The notes below the pieces were generated by a model. That model did no database searches and was not told where the DNA came from. It worked only from the letters and a program-made list of their open reading frames with translations. The position numbers and the translations under genes are program-made. Source: an uncultured Propionibacteriaceae bacterium (GTDB lineage Bacteria > Actinomycetota > Actinomycetes > Propionibacteriales > Propionibacteriaceae). From it: a DNA stretch of 64,000 nucleotides. This document shows positions 15,946-26,000 of this stretch, one piece after another. The first letter of the stretch is position 1. Each line of letters opens with the position of its first letter. The stretch lies in assembly GCA_945911015.1 (NCBI GenBank), contig CAMDZW010000004.1, forward strand, positions 1 through 64,000, read 5' to 3'.

Positions 15946-17043
15946 ATGCAGGTCGGGATCTTCACCATCGGCGACATCACGACCGATCCGACGACCGGGC
16001 GCACCCCCACCGAGAACGAGCGCATCAAGGCGACCGTGACCCTGGCCCGCAAGGCCGAGGAGATCGGGCTGGATGTGTTCGCCACCGGTGAGCACCACAA
16101 CCCGCCGTTCGTCGCTCCGGCGAATCCGACGGTGTTGCTGGCCAACATCGCCGCGCAGACCGAGCGGCTCCTCCTTTCGACCGCCACGACGCTGATCACC
16201 ACCAACGATCCGGTCCGGCTGGCCGAGGACTACGCCTACCTGCAGCACCTGGCCGATGGCCGAGTGGACCTGATGATGGGACGTGGCAACACCGGGCCGG
16301 TCTATCCGTGGTTCGGCAAGGACATCCGCGACGGCATCGAGCTGGCGGTGGAGAACTACGCGCTGCTGCACCAGCTGTGGCGTGAGGACATCGTCGACTG
16401 GGAGGGCAAGTTCCGCACCCCGCTGCACGGCTTCACCTCGACCCCTCGTCCGCTGGACGGGGTGCCGCCGTTCGTGTGGCACGGTTCGATCCGCTCCCCC
16501 GAGATCGCCGAACAAGCCGCCTACTACGGTGACGGATTCTTCGCCAACCACATCTTCTGGCCGACGTACCACTTCCAGCGACTGATCGCGCTCTACCGCA
16601 AGCGCTTCGAGCACTACCACGGCAGCGCCGACCAGGCGATCGTCGGGCTCGGCGGCCAGTTCTACCTGGCGAAGAACTCCCAGGATGCGGTCCGGGAGTT
16701 CCGCCCGTACTTCGACCGGGCACCGGTCTACGGCGGCGGGCCCAGCCTCGAGGAATTCACCTCCGGGACGCCGCTGACCGTCGGCAGCCCGGCGGAGTTC
16801 GTCGAGAAGACGCTGAGCTTCACCGAGAACTTCGGCTACTACCAGCGCCAGCTGTTCCTGGTCGACCATGCCGGGCTGCCGCTGGATGCGGCCCTCAGGC
16901 AGCTCGATCTGCTCGGCGAGGTCCTGCCGCAACTGCGCACCGAATGGGAGGCACGACGTGGCGAGGGTGTCCCGGCGACCCCGCCGACCCACGCCGAGCG
17001 AGCCGCCCAGCTCACCACCAGCGAGGAGGTTTCCCATGACTGA
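15946..17043 (+). CDS. FMN-dependent luciferase-like monooxygenase (CE1758 type)
   Basis: The protein has 365 residues from ATG 15946, nine bases after AAAGGAG. It is a bacterial-luciferase-fold flavin monooxygenase: MQVGIFTIGDIT start, GEHHNPPFVAP, then TATTLITTNDPVRLAEDYA and GRVDLMMGRGNTGPVYPWFG. It uses reduced FMN and oxygen on an unknown substrate. The next gene encodes a matching FMN reductase and overlaps it by eight bases, the arrangement of the corynebacterial CE1758/CE1759 pair. A TTGA/TCAA-rich partly palindromic stretch at 15904-15926 may be an operator. No regulator lies beside it. Confidence 0.9.
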   Translation: MQVGIFTIGDITTDPTTGRTPTENERIKATVTLARKAEEIGLDVFATGEHHNPPFVAPANPTVLLANIAAQTERLLLSTATTLITTNDPVRLAEDYAYLQHLADGRVDLMMGRGNTGPVYPWFGKDIRDGIELAVENYALLHQLWREDIVDWEGKFRTPLHGFTSTPRPLDGVPPFVWHGSIRSPEIAEQAAYYGDGFFANHIFWPTYHFQRLIALYRKRFEHYHGSADQAIVGLGGQFYLAKNSQDAVREFRPYFDRAPVYGGGPSLEEFTSGTPLTVGSPAEFVEKTLSFTENFGYYQRQLFLVDHAGLPLDAALRQLDLLGEVLPQLRTEWEARRGEGVPATPPTHAERAAQLTTSEEVSHD

Positions 17044-17641
17044 TCCGACCCGCATCGTCGTCATCTCCGGCGGACTCGGGCAGCCGTCCAGTTCCCGCCT
17101 GCTCGGGGACCGGCTGGCCGATGCCGTACGGACTCAGTTGGCCGAACGCGACCAGGAGACCGAGGTCGAGGTCGTCGAGCTGCGTCAGTACGCGACCGAG
17201 ATCGCGCAGACGTTGATCACCGGGGTCGAGTCGACCCGGTTGGCTGAGGTGAAGGCGACAGTGTCGGCCGCGGATGCGATCGTGCTGGTGAGCCCGGTCT
17301 TCAACGCCGCGGTCTCCGGCCTGGTGAAGTCGTTCCTTGATCTGTTCACCGCCGACGATCTCGGGGGCATGCCGATCCTGCTCGCCGCGACCGGGGGGAC
17401 CGCCCGGCATTCGTTGGTGATCGACCACGGTCTGCGGCCGATCACCGCCTATCTGCGGATGTGGGCCGTGCCGACCGGAGTCTTCGTCGCCACCGAGGAG
17501 TGGGGCGCGACCGGCGGGCCGACCGCCCGGATTGCCCGAGCGGCCGGCGAGCTGGCCGACTTCCTGGCCCGCACCCCGCGGCGCGAGACCATTGACCCGT
17601 ACGAGTCAGTGGTCCCGTTCAGTCAGCTGTTGGGACGCTGA
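17036..17641 (+). CDS. NADPH-dependent FMN reductase (CE1759 type)
   Basis: The protein has 201 residues from ATG 17036 with GAGGAGG upstream, overlapping the monooxygenase stop (ATGACTGA). It has a flavodoxin-like fold: IVVISGGLGQPSSSRLL is the FMN phosphate loop, and VLVSPVFNAAVSGLVKSFLD is the SsuE-type central motif. It supplies reduced FMN to the preceding monooxygenase. It ends two bases before the convergent hypothetical gene. Confidence 0.92.
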   Translation: MTDPTRIVVISGGLGQPSSSRLLGDRLADAVRTQLAERDQETEVEVVELRQYATEIAQTLITGVESTRLAEVKATVSAADAIVLVSPVFNAAVSGLVKSFLDLFTADDLGGMPILLAATGGTARHSLVIDHGLRPITAYLRMWAVPTGVFVATEEWGATGGPTARIARAAGELADFLARTPRRETIDPYESVVPFSQLLGR

Positions 17642-17643
17642 GC

Positions 17644-18075
17644 TCAGCCGAACAGGCCTCGCTTGTGCTTCCAGCCCTGGGAGGCCAAGAAGTCGAACAG
17701 CGGCTGCTTCATCCGGCTGGTGTCCCAGGTGGTCACCTTCGGTGAGTCTCCGCCGCCGAAGGTGATGCTGCCTCCCTTGGAGAAGCTCTTGCCCGAGAAG
17801 GTGCTGGCGCCGAAGCTTGCGCCACCGGACCCGGCCGACCAGCCGGCCGACTTCTCCTGGTCCTTGGCCTTGAACGTGCCCTTGGCCTGGTCGAAGGTGA
17901 CAGTCACACTGAACTCGATGTTGAGCTCGCCGACCTCGCCGGGGTGGAGCAGGGCGGCCTTGTCGACATCCCAGCGACCGACGATCGTCTCGCCGTGGAC
18001 CTCGTAGACGAACGGTTGCTGCGGATCGTTCAGGGACGGCACCGCGGCAAGCACTTGCGGCAATGGGGTTGTCAT
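17644..18075 (-). CDS. Hypothetical protein, Gly/Ser/Phe-rich centre
   Basis: The protein has 143 residues and an ATG start (MTTPLPQVL). The N-terminal half looks like a small beta domain (FVYEVHGETIVGRWD, then GELNIEFSVTVTFDQAKGTF). The centre is rich in Gly, Ser and Phe, and the end (LFDFLASQGWKHKRGLFG) suggests a helix. No signal peptide or membrane helix is seen. The family is not recognised. The gene stands alone, convergent with the FMN reductase. Confidence 0.7.
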   Translation of the reverse strand: MTTPLPQVLAAVPSLNDPQQPFVYEVHGETIVGRWDVDKAALLHPGEVGELNIEFSVTVTFDQAKGTFKAKDQEKSAGWSAGSGGASFGASTFSGKSFSKGGSITFGGGDSPKVTTWDTSRMKQPLFDFLASQGWKHKRGLFG

Positions 18076-18135
18076 TTCCTCACAGTAGCGCGGGGGGCCT
18101 CGGTTGACGAGAGCTTCCTCGGCCCGCGTGCAGAC

Positions 18136-20091
18136 TCATGCCTCGAGCCAGATCTGCTCGGCACGGGTGAATCCTTCCCGCCCGAAGGAGTTGCTCAGTG
18201 GAGGCCCGTCGGTCCGGACGTTGTGCAGTCGTTGGGACACCACAACCGGATCGAATGGGACGCCGACGATCCCGATCATGTAGATCATCTCGTCATGCTG
18301 GGCACGGATCGCCTCCCGTGCCTGGTCTCGTACGGCCTCGGTCTCACCTGACTGGAACTGTTCCCAGGCCTCGGTCAGTTGCATCATCTCCGCGGTCGGC
18401 TTCATGCCACTGTTGCCACCGGAGGCGTACCACTCGCCGTACCCGGGTGCGAAGTGGCCGTTGCTGGCGATCGGGATGTACCAGACCGGGTCCATCTCGA
18501 AGTTGCCGCCCGCCGCGTTGCTGCCGTTGAGATCGAAGTCGTTGGCCATCCGCAGCTGGGCATAGAGGGTGCCGTCGACGGGGCGCAGCACAACCTTCAG
18601 ACCCACCTTCGCCAAGTCCTGGACCACCATCTGGAGAGCATCTGCGCGAGGCACCTGGGTGTTGTTCTCCACGAACATGATCGTGGGCTCGAAGGTGTCG
18701 CCGCCGGGCAGGGTGCGCCACTGGCCCTTGGTGGTCATCCCGATCTCGTCGAGCAGTGCGTTGGCCCGGTCGGGGTCATGGTCGAGGTATCTGTCGCCGC
18801 CTTTGGCGTCCTGGATCCCGATGGTGAGCATGGGGTGCTCCACCCGCCCCAGACCGTTGAGCAGCGCACGGTTGATCGCTTCCCGGTCGATCGCGTGGGA
18901 CAGGGCCTGACGGAACCGTACGTCGGCGAACACCTCCCTCATCGCAGGGTCCTGGTGGGAGATGTTGGGACAGATGCTCAAGGTCTGACGGTTCTTCCAC
19001 CGCTGCACGGTGTAGCCCTTGGCTTCGGCCTGGGCGAGGAGCAGTTGTGCGCTGCTGAAGGCCAGGTCGAGGCCCTGGAAGTCCAGCTCACCGTTGGCTG
19101 CCCGCAGGTCGAGCGAGTCCTGCCCCAGGATCTGCACCGAGACCGCGTCAATGTAGGGCAGCTGGCGACCGTCGGGATCGACCTTCCAGAAGTACGGGTT
19201 GCGTTCCAGTCGGCCCGAACCACTGCCCTGGGCAGACTCAACCATCCGGTAGGCGCCCAGCACCGGAAGCTCCGGATTCAGCCACGGCACCAGCTGGGAC
19301 TGGAAGTGGCTCACCCAGGTGTCGAAGCCGGCGGCCTTGGCCACCTTCTCGGCCTCCTCCTCGCCTGCGGTCGCCGGATGGATGGTGCTCAGCACATGGG
19401 AGGGAACGATCAACTGCAGACCAATGCTGGGATGGCACATGTACTGCACGAAGACCGCGTTCGGGGCGGCGAAGGTGATCCGTAGGGTGCGGTCGTCAAG
19501 CCACTCGTACGTGGGTCGGCCCCCTTCGCTGTCCACCCAGTAGCGGGGCGGGGCCGGAAACAGTTCCTCGTCGGACCAGATGTGGGTCAGCGCGAAGTCG
19601 ATGTCGTCCTTGCCGAAGGGTTCGCCGTCAGACCATCGCACACCCTCGCGGAGCACGAAGGTGAACTCTCGCAGGTCCTCACTCGCCTCGAACGTCTCGG
19701 CAACATTGGGCTCGGCGGTGGTGGCGTCCAGACTCCACTGCACCAAGGTGACGGTGCTGAACGCCTCCCAGGTCGCGGCACTGGTCTCCGACAGTTGGGC
19801 ACGACGCAACGTCCCGCCGTACCGTCCGACCGAGTCGATCGGCTCAACCACCATCGGGTTCACCGGCAGCCGCTCCTCCAACGGAGGCAGGTCTCCTGCG
19901 GCCACGCGTTCGGCCAGCATCGGGGCCTCGCGGGCACCGTCGTCGACCACGCCCGGTGAGTCGTCACCACTGGTGCACGAGCCGACCAACAGGCTCGCGG
20001 TGGCGAAGGCCCCACCGGCGAGCTGAAGGCTTCTGCGTCGGTTCATGGTGGTCCCGAGCAGTCCGTGGCGCTCCGAGCCTGACCCTGCCAT
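18136..20091 (-). CDS. Family 5 solute-binding lipoprotein (peptide/oligosaccharide)
   Basis: The protein has 651 residues from ATG 20091, nine bases after GAGGGG; an in-frame ATG at 20046 is an alternative. It has a Tat signal (NRRRSLQLAGG) and lipobox VGSC (Cys39). The body is SBP_bac_5: ETSAATWEAFSTVTLVQWSL, FTFVLREGVRWSDGEPF, and FRQALSHAIDREAINRALL are typical. Homologues bind peptides, but large ones like this often bind oligosaccharides. The upstream gene on the same strand is a secreted beta-helix protein, suggesting uptake of its products (inference). No permease or ATPase is present. Confidence 0.9.
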   Translation of the reverse strand: MAGSGSERHGLLGTTMNRRRSLQLAGGAFATASLLVGSCTSGDDSPGVVDDGAREAPMLAERVAAGDLPPLEERLPVNPMVVEPIDSVGRYGGTLRRAQLSETSAATWEAFSTVTLVQWSLDATTAEPNVAETFEASEDLREFTFVLREGVRWSDGEPFGKDDIDFALTHIWSDEELFPAPPRYWVDSEGGRPTYEWLDDRTLRITFAAPNAVFVQYMCHPSIGLQLIVPSHVLSTIHPATAGEEEAEKVAKAAGFDTWVSHFQSQLVPWLNPELPVLGAYRMVESAQGSGSGRLERNPYFWKVDPDGRQLPYIDAVSVQILGQDSLDLRAANGELDFQGLDLAFSSAQLLLAQAEAKGYTVQRWKNRQTLSICPNISHQDPAMREVFADVRFRQALSHAIDREAINRALLNGLGRVEHPMLTIGIQDAKGGDRYLDHDPDRANALLDEIGMTTKGQWRTLPGGDTFEPTIMFVENNTQVPRADALQMVVQDLAKVGLKVVLRPVDGTLYAQLRMANDFDLNGSNAAGGNFEMDPVWYIPIASNGHFAPGYGEWYASGGNSGMKPTAEMMQLTEAWEQFQSGETEAVRDQAREAIRAQHDEMIYMIGIVGVPFDPVVVSQRLHNVRTDGPPLSNSFGREGFTRAEQIWLEA

Positions 20092-20250
20092 GGTGTGCAT
20101 CCCCTCATCCTGGGCCGCAGCCGACTGCGGTGTGTGCTGTGAGGTTAGTCAGCGCGGAGGGGTCGATTGAATGCCTGCCCGGCGCACGACCATGGACACA
20201 ATTTCCCGACCCCGTTGGGTCAGCTGGTCCTGGCCGCGCACCGGCCGAGG

Positions 20251-21924
20251 TCAGCCCTGGATCTGGATGGTGGCCGAGCCGTGGTGCGGCACATAGCCGT
20301 GCCCGACGGCGACACTGACGACCAACTCACGGCGCTCCAGGTCAACCTCGCGACGACGGGCGAAGGTCCGGATCGCAACCCTGACCTCCCGCGCTCCGGG
20401 CGCGAACACCGCCACCTTGCCCAGACCGCCGTAGTCATAGCGTTCCCGGGCCCCGCCTGAGGTCTCGTAGGCGATGGCCAGCGGCCGAGACCGGTCGCCG
20501 GTGCGGGTGAAGATCACCTCCGCCGGCTTGCCTCCAATGACCGAGCTGCGTCCGGGCCGCACCGAGACGGTCGCCGCCGGCACGGAGTCGACGATCGTCG
20601 CGTCGAGATCCACCCCCTGCGGGTCGGGTCCGAGGTCAGGTTTCTCGACAGCGGGACCGACGACCGTGATCGCGCCGGTGATGTCATGGACCGTGGTGTT
20701 CTCGCGATGATCCGTGGCCAGGAACGGGCCCGGCTGATCGGTGTGCATGACCACGTCGGTGAAGTGGATGTTGCCGTACTCAGTGGTCGTCGTGCCGGCT
20801 GCCACCTGCACGGGCGGATAGACCTGGAAGGCGCAGCCCCAGACCCACATCCCGGTCCTGGTGAGCTTCGACAGCACCCCACCCGGACCGGTCCGGAAGG
20901 TGCGGAAGGCACTCGATCCCTCGTTGACATGGATCAGGCTGTCCCTGATCTCGAAGGTGCCCGGGAACTGTTGTGACGGCGAGGACAGCACCATCACCTG
21001 GGGCGATCCACCGACCTGCTGACTGACCGTGGAGCGCTCAATCACGATCGACACCGGGGTGGAGGTCGGCGTGAGGGGAAGCCCGGCGAGCATGACCCCA
21101 GAGGTCATGTTGCCGGCGAACCAACAGTCACGCAGCACGATGTCGGTCAACTTGTCGTCGGGCGCATTGGGTTCGAAGTCGATCCCCGACTGCGGCGCCG
21201 TGCCGTTGGTGTTGAGGAAGGCGCAGCCCTCGATCTCCAATCCTTCGACGGTGATCACGCTCATGCCCTGTCGGCGGTGGTTGTCGACGACCAGATCGCG
21301 CAGGGTGATGTCGCGGCACAGAGTGGCGCCCCTGCCGAGGTAGACACCATCTCCGCCGGAGTCCCGCAGCATCAGCCCCTCCACGAGGACATTGCGTGAG
21401 CCGAGGATCTTCAGTGCCATCCGCCATTCACCGGTCTGGTACTCGGGCTTGGCCATGGCAAACTTTGCCCCGTACCCCGAGATCGTGACGTCGGTGACAT
21501 CGGTGAGAGTCAGCAAGCAGTCGTTGGCGCCGGTGAAGGTTCCGTTGATCGCCCGCACCATCACATCGGGCTCGATGATGATCGTGACATTGCTGCGTCG
21601 CAGGAAGAGCGGTCGGGTCGACCAGCCGCCCGGGACGTGGTCGATGATGATGGTCGAATGCTCAGAGTCCAACGCTGCTTGAAGGAACTCCGTCGAGTCC
21701 AGCAGATCGTGACCCAGGGACGACACTCGGAGCACATCCTCCTGCTCGTCTGCGGGGACCGGCGCCGCAGCGACGTGGGTGGGCGCCACCGCGAGGGCTG
21801 CTCCGGAGGCGACGGCTGCTCCCAGCACGCTCCGGCGAGCAATCACCACCGGTGAGTTCGGCTCAGGGTCGCGGTCCGTCGATGGGCCCGCGGCGGGGGT
21901 CAGCTCATCGGTCGTGGTGTCCAT
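20251..21924 (-). CDS. Secreted right-handed beta-helix protein A
   Basis: The protein has 557 residues with AGGAG before ATG 21924. It has an RR-type signal (VVIARRSVLGAAVASGAALAV). Residues about 65-430 carry repeated short strands (NVTIIIEPDV, DVTISGYGAKF, NVLVEGLMLRDSGGDGVYLG, ITLRDLVVDNHRRQGMSV) as in pectate-lyase-like parallel beta-helix enzymes. The last 110 residues are a beta-sandwich almost shared with the paralogue at 46.3 kb (GARERYDYGGLGKVAVF, RTFARRREVDLERRELVVSV). A glycan-cleaving or -epimerising role is likely from context, but no catalytic residues can be named. The binding protein gene lies 159 bp downstream. Confidence 0.8.
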   Translation of the reverse strand: MDTTTDELTPAAGPSTDRDPEPNSPVVIARRSVLGAAVASGAALAVAPTHVAAAPVPADEQEDVLRVSSLGHDLLDSTEFLQAALDSEHSTIIIDHVPGGWSTRPLFLRRSNVTIIIEPDVMVRAINGTFTGANDCLLTLTDVTDVTISGYGAKFAMAKPEYQTGEWRMALKILGSRNVLVEGLMLRDSGGDGVYLGRGATLCRDITLRDLVVDNHRRQGMSVITVEGLEIEGCAFLNTNGTAPQSGIDFEPNAPDDKLTDIVLRDCWFAGNMTSGVMLAGLPLTPTSTPVSIVIERSTVSQQVGGSPQVMVLSSPSQQFPGTFEIRDSLIHVNEGSSAFRTFRTGPGGVLSKLTRTGMWVWGCAFQVYPPVQVAAGTTTTEYGNIHFTDVVMHTDQPGPFLATDHRENTTVHDITGAITVVGPAVEKPDLGPDPQGVDLDATIVDSVPAATVSVRPGRSSVIGGKPAEVIFTRTGDRSRPLAIAYETSGGARERYDYGGLGKVAVFAPGAREVRVAIRTFARRREVDLERRELVVSVAVGHGYVPHHGSATIQIQG

Positions 21925-22139
21925 GACATCTCCTTTGATTCGGCCTGGTTACGGCCAGCTGGTCGAGCCCGACGCTAAGGGCCCACCGAACCGAGGTCAA
22001 CGAATCCTGCAATCGCGCCGCAACCGATGCAACGGGCTTGCATAGGCCGCCGTCGCGCTCGAGGTCAGGGTCGGACGCGTGCCCCGAGAACGTGCCACCC
22101 AGGTGCTCCGTTGTCCAGTCGGTCGACATCCGTTGCTTC

Positions 22140-22286
22140 ACGGTGGTCTCGAATGATCCGATCGCTGCCACGCTCACTTTCGACACCCTGACTCATCCAC
22201 GCGGTGCGGTGAATCGATGGCTGGCCGGCCTGCGCTCCGACGATGCCGTCCCCCTGACGAGCCTGCGCACCGAGTTCGTGGCTTGA
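22140..22286 (+). pseudogene. Possible gene fragment in a 460-bp gap
   Basis: The only coding-like stretch between the beta-helix gene and the PPOX gene is about 48 codons with high GC at third positions, ending TGA at 22286 (peptide includes ATLTFDTLTHPRGAVNRWLA). It has no convincing start or ribosome-binding site and no family was recognised. It may be the tail of a lost gene. The rest of the gap holds two hairpins. Confidence 0.2.
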
Positions 22287-22313
22287 CCGGTTCCACCAGG
22301 CCGCGTCGCAGGG

Positions 22314-22334
22314 CCAGGGCGTGAGTGACCCTGG
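22314..22334. terminator. Hairpin 1 downstream of the PPOX gene
   Basis: CCAGGG and CCCTGG pair around a nine-base loop. With the next hairpin it lies just past the stop of the minus-strand PPOX gene and probably ends its transcript. Confidence 0.5.
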
Positions 22335-22343
22335 TGTCCTGCA

Positions 22344-22370
22344 GTCCCTGGTCTTCGACTGACCAGGACT
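22344..22370. terminator. Hairpin 2 downstream of the PPOX gene
   Basis: AGTCC-C-TGGTC pairs with GACCAGGACT around the loop TTCGACT, a ten-base-pair stem with one bulged C, 14 bases beyond the PPOX stop codon. Read on the minus strand it is the first hairpin after that gene. Confidence 0.55.
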
Positions 22371-22384
22371 CGTTCTTGTGCCCC

Positions 22385-22927
22385 TCAGCTAGGCAGCCCG
22401 GTCGGGAACCCGTCGATGCTGTGGCGGTTCTTCGCCTGTTGGTAGTCGACGAGGCCTTCGTCCCCCTTGCGGGCAGCCCAGGTGGCCATGGTGTCCCGGT
22501 CCGCAGTGAAGTCCATCAACGGAACACCGAAACCGCACGAGGTCTGCACCAGGTCGACGGTGAGGTCAAAGATGTTGCGAGATCCCTGCATGGGCGGAAA
22601 ACGCGCGAGCAGATCGCCCCACTCCGAATCACCAGCATGGATGGCCCGCGCTGACCCGTACAGGCGCAGAATCAGCGGCTTGGCGTCGAACGAGCAGAAC
22701 ATCAGCGTCATCCGAGGTGTGTCGAGCAGGTGTGCAGCCGTCTCGTTGCCACTACCGGTGCCATTGAGCCAGACCACGCGGTTGGGTCCGAGAACTCGCA
22801 GGGAGTCCAGACCCTTGGGTGACACGTTGACCCGGCCGTCCCGTGCCGCGGTTGCGACGAAGAAGACGTGCTGCTGCTCGATGAACTGCTGCAGTCGGTC
22901 GAGGATCTCCGGGAACTGTTGGACCAT
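22385..22927 (-). CDS. Pyridoxamine 5'-phosphate oxidase family protein
   Basis: The protein has 180 residues from ATG 22927; the frame extends further upstream without a good start signal. The split-barrel flavin-binding fold shows as HVFFVATAARDGRVNVSPKG and NRVVWLNGTGSGNETAAHL, then TLMFCSFDAKPLILRLYGSA. Relatives bind FMN, F420 or haem and act as oxidoreductases. The substrate is unknown. It is divergent from the heparinase-type gene but has no obvious link to it. Confidence 0.88.
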   Translation of the reverse strand: MVQQFPEILDRLQQFIEQQHVFFVATAARDGRVNVSPKGLDSLRVLGPNRVVWLNGTGSGNETAAHLLDTPRMTLMFCSFDAKPLILRLYGSARAIHAGDSEWGDLLARFPPMQGSRNIFDLTVDLVQTSCGFGVPLMDFTADRDTMATWAARKGDEGLVDYQQAKNRHSIDGFPTGLPS

Positions 22928-23006
22928 GGGTCCATTGTGCCGACAGGAGAAGGTCGACAGACCACCCTCGTGCCGAACGGCGCGATGTTGGTTCATGTGC
23001 GTTTCA

Positions 23007-23022
23007 TGGACGAGTCCGTCCA
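23007..23022. promoter_or_regulatory. Inverted repeat upstream of heparinase-type gene
   Basis: TGGACG-AGTC-CGTCCA, six-base arms with a four-base spacer, lies 51 bp before the start codon of the heparinase-type gene and 79 bp from the divergent PPOX start. Position and symmetry suit an operator. No regulator can be assigned. Confidence 0.45.
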
Positions 23023-23072
23023 CGTTGGCCAGACTCGATGCCGTAAGCGCTCAGGTTCACACAGGAGTAACC

Positions 23073-26000
23073 ATGCAACGTCGGAGTTTCCTTGCGACCG
23101 CTGTCGCCGCAGCCCTCGCCAGTGGCGTGGCGAGCCATCTCACCACCCTTTCGGCCCATGGTGTGCCAGCCACCGTGGGGCCACACCCACGGTTGTTGAT
23201 CACCGATTTCGATCCTGTCCGGGATCGGATCGCGGCCGACGATCGCCTGGCAGGCTGGTACGAAACCTTCCGTGCCGATGCTGATCTGCTGTTGGACCAG
23301 CCACCACGCGAGTATGTGATCCCTGACGGGAAACGACTCCTCGACACCTCCCGTGAAGTCTTGCGTCGCGTGCACTCGCTCGCAATCGCCCACGCAGTGG
23401 AAGGTGGCACGACCTACCGGGACCGCCTCTGGGCGGAGATGGATGCTGTCTGCCACTTCCCCGACTGGAACCATCAACGACACTTCCTCGACGTCGCCGA
23501 GATGAGCCATGCCGTTGCACTCGCCTACGACTGGCTCCATGACGAGTGGTCAGATGAGCAACGGGCCGTCATGAAGGAGGCCCTGGTCGCCTTCGGACTC
23601 CTGCGGGGCAAGGAGGTGTATGAGGGCGAAGGTCAGGGCTCAGTGCCGCGGTGGCACACCGAGACCCACAACTGGAACATCGTGTGCAACGGCGGCATGG
23701 TCGTCGCCGCCCTCGCCGTGGCCGATGAAGAGCCCGATCTGGCAGAGACCATTCTCGACCACGCCCTGCAGTCCCTGCCCGTTGCTCTGGACGAGTACGC
23801 ACCCGACGGCGGATATCCCGAAGGGGTGTCCTATTGGGAGTATGCGACCAAGTATCTGGTACTGCTGATGGAGGCTCTGCGGACCGCAACCGGCGATGCA
23901 CGTGGACTCACCACCGAGCCGGGCCTGGACCGAACTGGCATGTTTCCCATCCACCTCACCGGCCCAACCGGGAACTTCAACTACTACGACTCCGGTGGCG
24001 GATCTCCTCACCCGACGGAGATGTTCTGGCTGGCCCGCGAATACGACCTTCCTGTTGCCGGGTGGTGGGCGGCCCGGGCCGCGGATGTCGAGGAGCCGAG
24101 CTGGGCAACAACACCATTGTCTTTGCAGTGGTACGACGAAGCGCTCGCCGTGGGTCCGGTCGCCGCCGACGCCGAGAAGGACGCGACCTTCGGTCGCTGC
24201 GAAGTCTCGACGATGCGATCGGCATGGGAGTCGGAAACCGCAGTCTTCGTTGCTGGCAAGGGCGGTGACAACAACACCAACCATGGTGATCTCGACCTGG
24301 GCACCATCGTCCTCGATGCGCTCGGGGTTCGTTGGGGGGTGGATCTCGGGTCCGACGACTACAACCTTCCTGGCTACATGGCACGCGGCGCGAATGGCGC
24401 TCGTTGGGGGTACTACCGCAAACGTGCCGAGGGCCAGAACACACTTTCGGTGGCACCTGGCGAGGCTGCTGACCAGGATCCCCTGGCCATTGGACGCATT
24501 TCCCGTACCGGGAGCGGGGCCCGTGAGGCCTTTGCCGTGGCGGAGCTGGACGATGCCAACGCTCGCTTCGTCCGATGGCAGCGTGGTTGGCGGCTGTTCG
24601 ACCATCGCCGCCAGGTGCTGGTTCAAGATGAGTACGAACTGAAGGAAACATCACCCCTGTGGTGGTCCTGGCATACAGCCGCTGCGATCTCGATCGCCGA
24701 GGACGGCCGGACCGCAACCTTGGAACAATCAGGCCAGACGATGTCAGCGTCGATCTTGACCCCAGCCGAAGCGACATTCCTTGAGAGCCCGGCCCGCCCA
24801 CTGTGGGAGTCGCCAGATCCCGCCGGGCAGAACATGAATGTCGGGCTTCGCAAACTAGTCATCTGGCTGCCCGAGGCGGATCAGGGGACGATCACCGTTC
24901 AGTTCTCCCCCGTCCGGGAAGGGGCCTCTGCCCCGTCACCAGAAGACGTCACGCCCCTGGCCCAGTGGCAGGTGGACGAGGACGAGATCGCCACTCTGTC
25001 GGGGATCAGGATCGGTGATGTCGAGCTGACGGGATTTGCTCCGCACAACTTCACCTATGACGTACCTGCTGGCTCAGGCTCAGTCACGGCGACGCCTTCG
25101 TCAGGGTGCCATGCCCGTGTCGTCCCGACTCGACGCGACGGGGTCACTCGTGTCGTCGTCACCGGAGCCGGGAAGACGCGGACCACGTACGAGGTGTGGC
25201 CCTTCGCTGCTGTCGGCCCCGGCAACTTCCCGCAGCCGGTCATCGCCAGCGCCGATGACGGAAACGTCCCGCTCAACACTCTCGACTCGGATCTGACCAC
25301 GCGCTGGTCAGCCGAGGGGGACGGCCAGTGGATTGGCTACGACCTCGGCTCAGACGGAGCAGTCGACGAAGTTCGGATTGCCTGGTACAGCGGAACGGCA
25401 CGCCAATCACGTTTCGACATCGAGGTCGCAGCGGCTGACGAGACGGAATGGACCACCGTGTTCAGCGGTCTGAGTTCAGGTACCTCAGCTGATCTGGAGA
25501 GCTATCCGATCAGTACGGTGACTGCTCGATATCTGCGAATCGTTGGCCATGGCAACACTGTCAACCAATGGAACTCGATCGCCGAGGTTGACATCGTCGG
25601 TCGCACTGTCAAGCTTCCGGATCGGCCACCGGCACTGGAATCGGTCACCGTTTCAGCTCCTCCACTGGAGATCGGCGAGCCAGCCGCCCTGTCGGTGAGT
25701 GCACTGATGAGCGACGGAACCGAAGCCGATCTGTCGTCCATGACCGTACGGTTCGAGTCCAGTGACCCCTCGGTGGCCTCCATCGATGACAACGGCACGT
25801 TGACCGTCCTCACCGCAGGCAGCGTTCGACTGTCAGCTGTCGTCGTCTCCGACGACCATCGGCTCCGCTGGGGCTCGGTGGAGGTGACGGCCAACGAACC
25901 AGGCGTCCACCACATCGACACCACCGCCGACACCTATGTCAACGACGGCACCAGCTCCGAGAGCAACTTCGGCTCCTCGTCGAGCGTGAATGTGAAGACC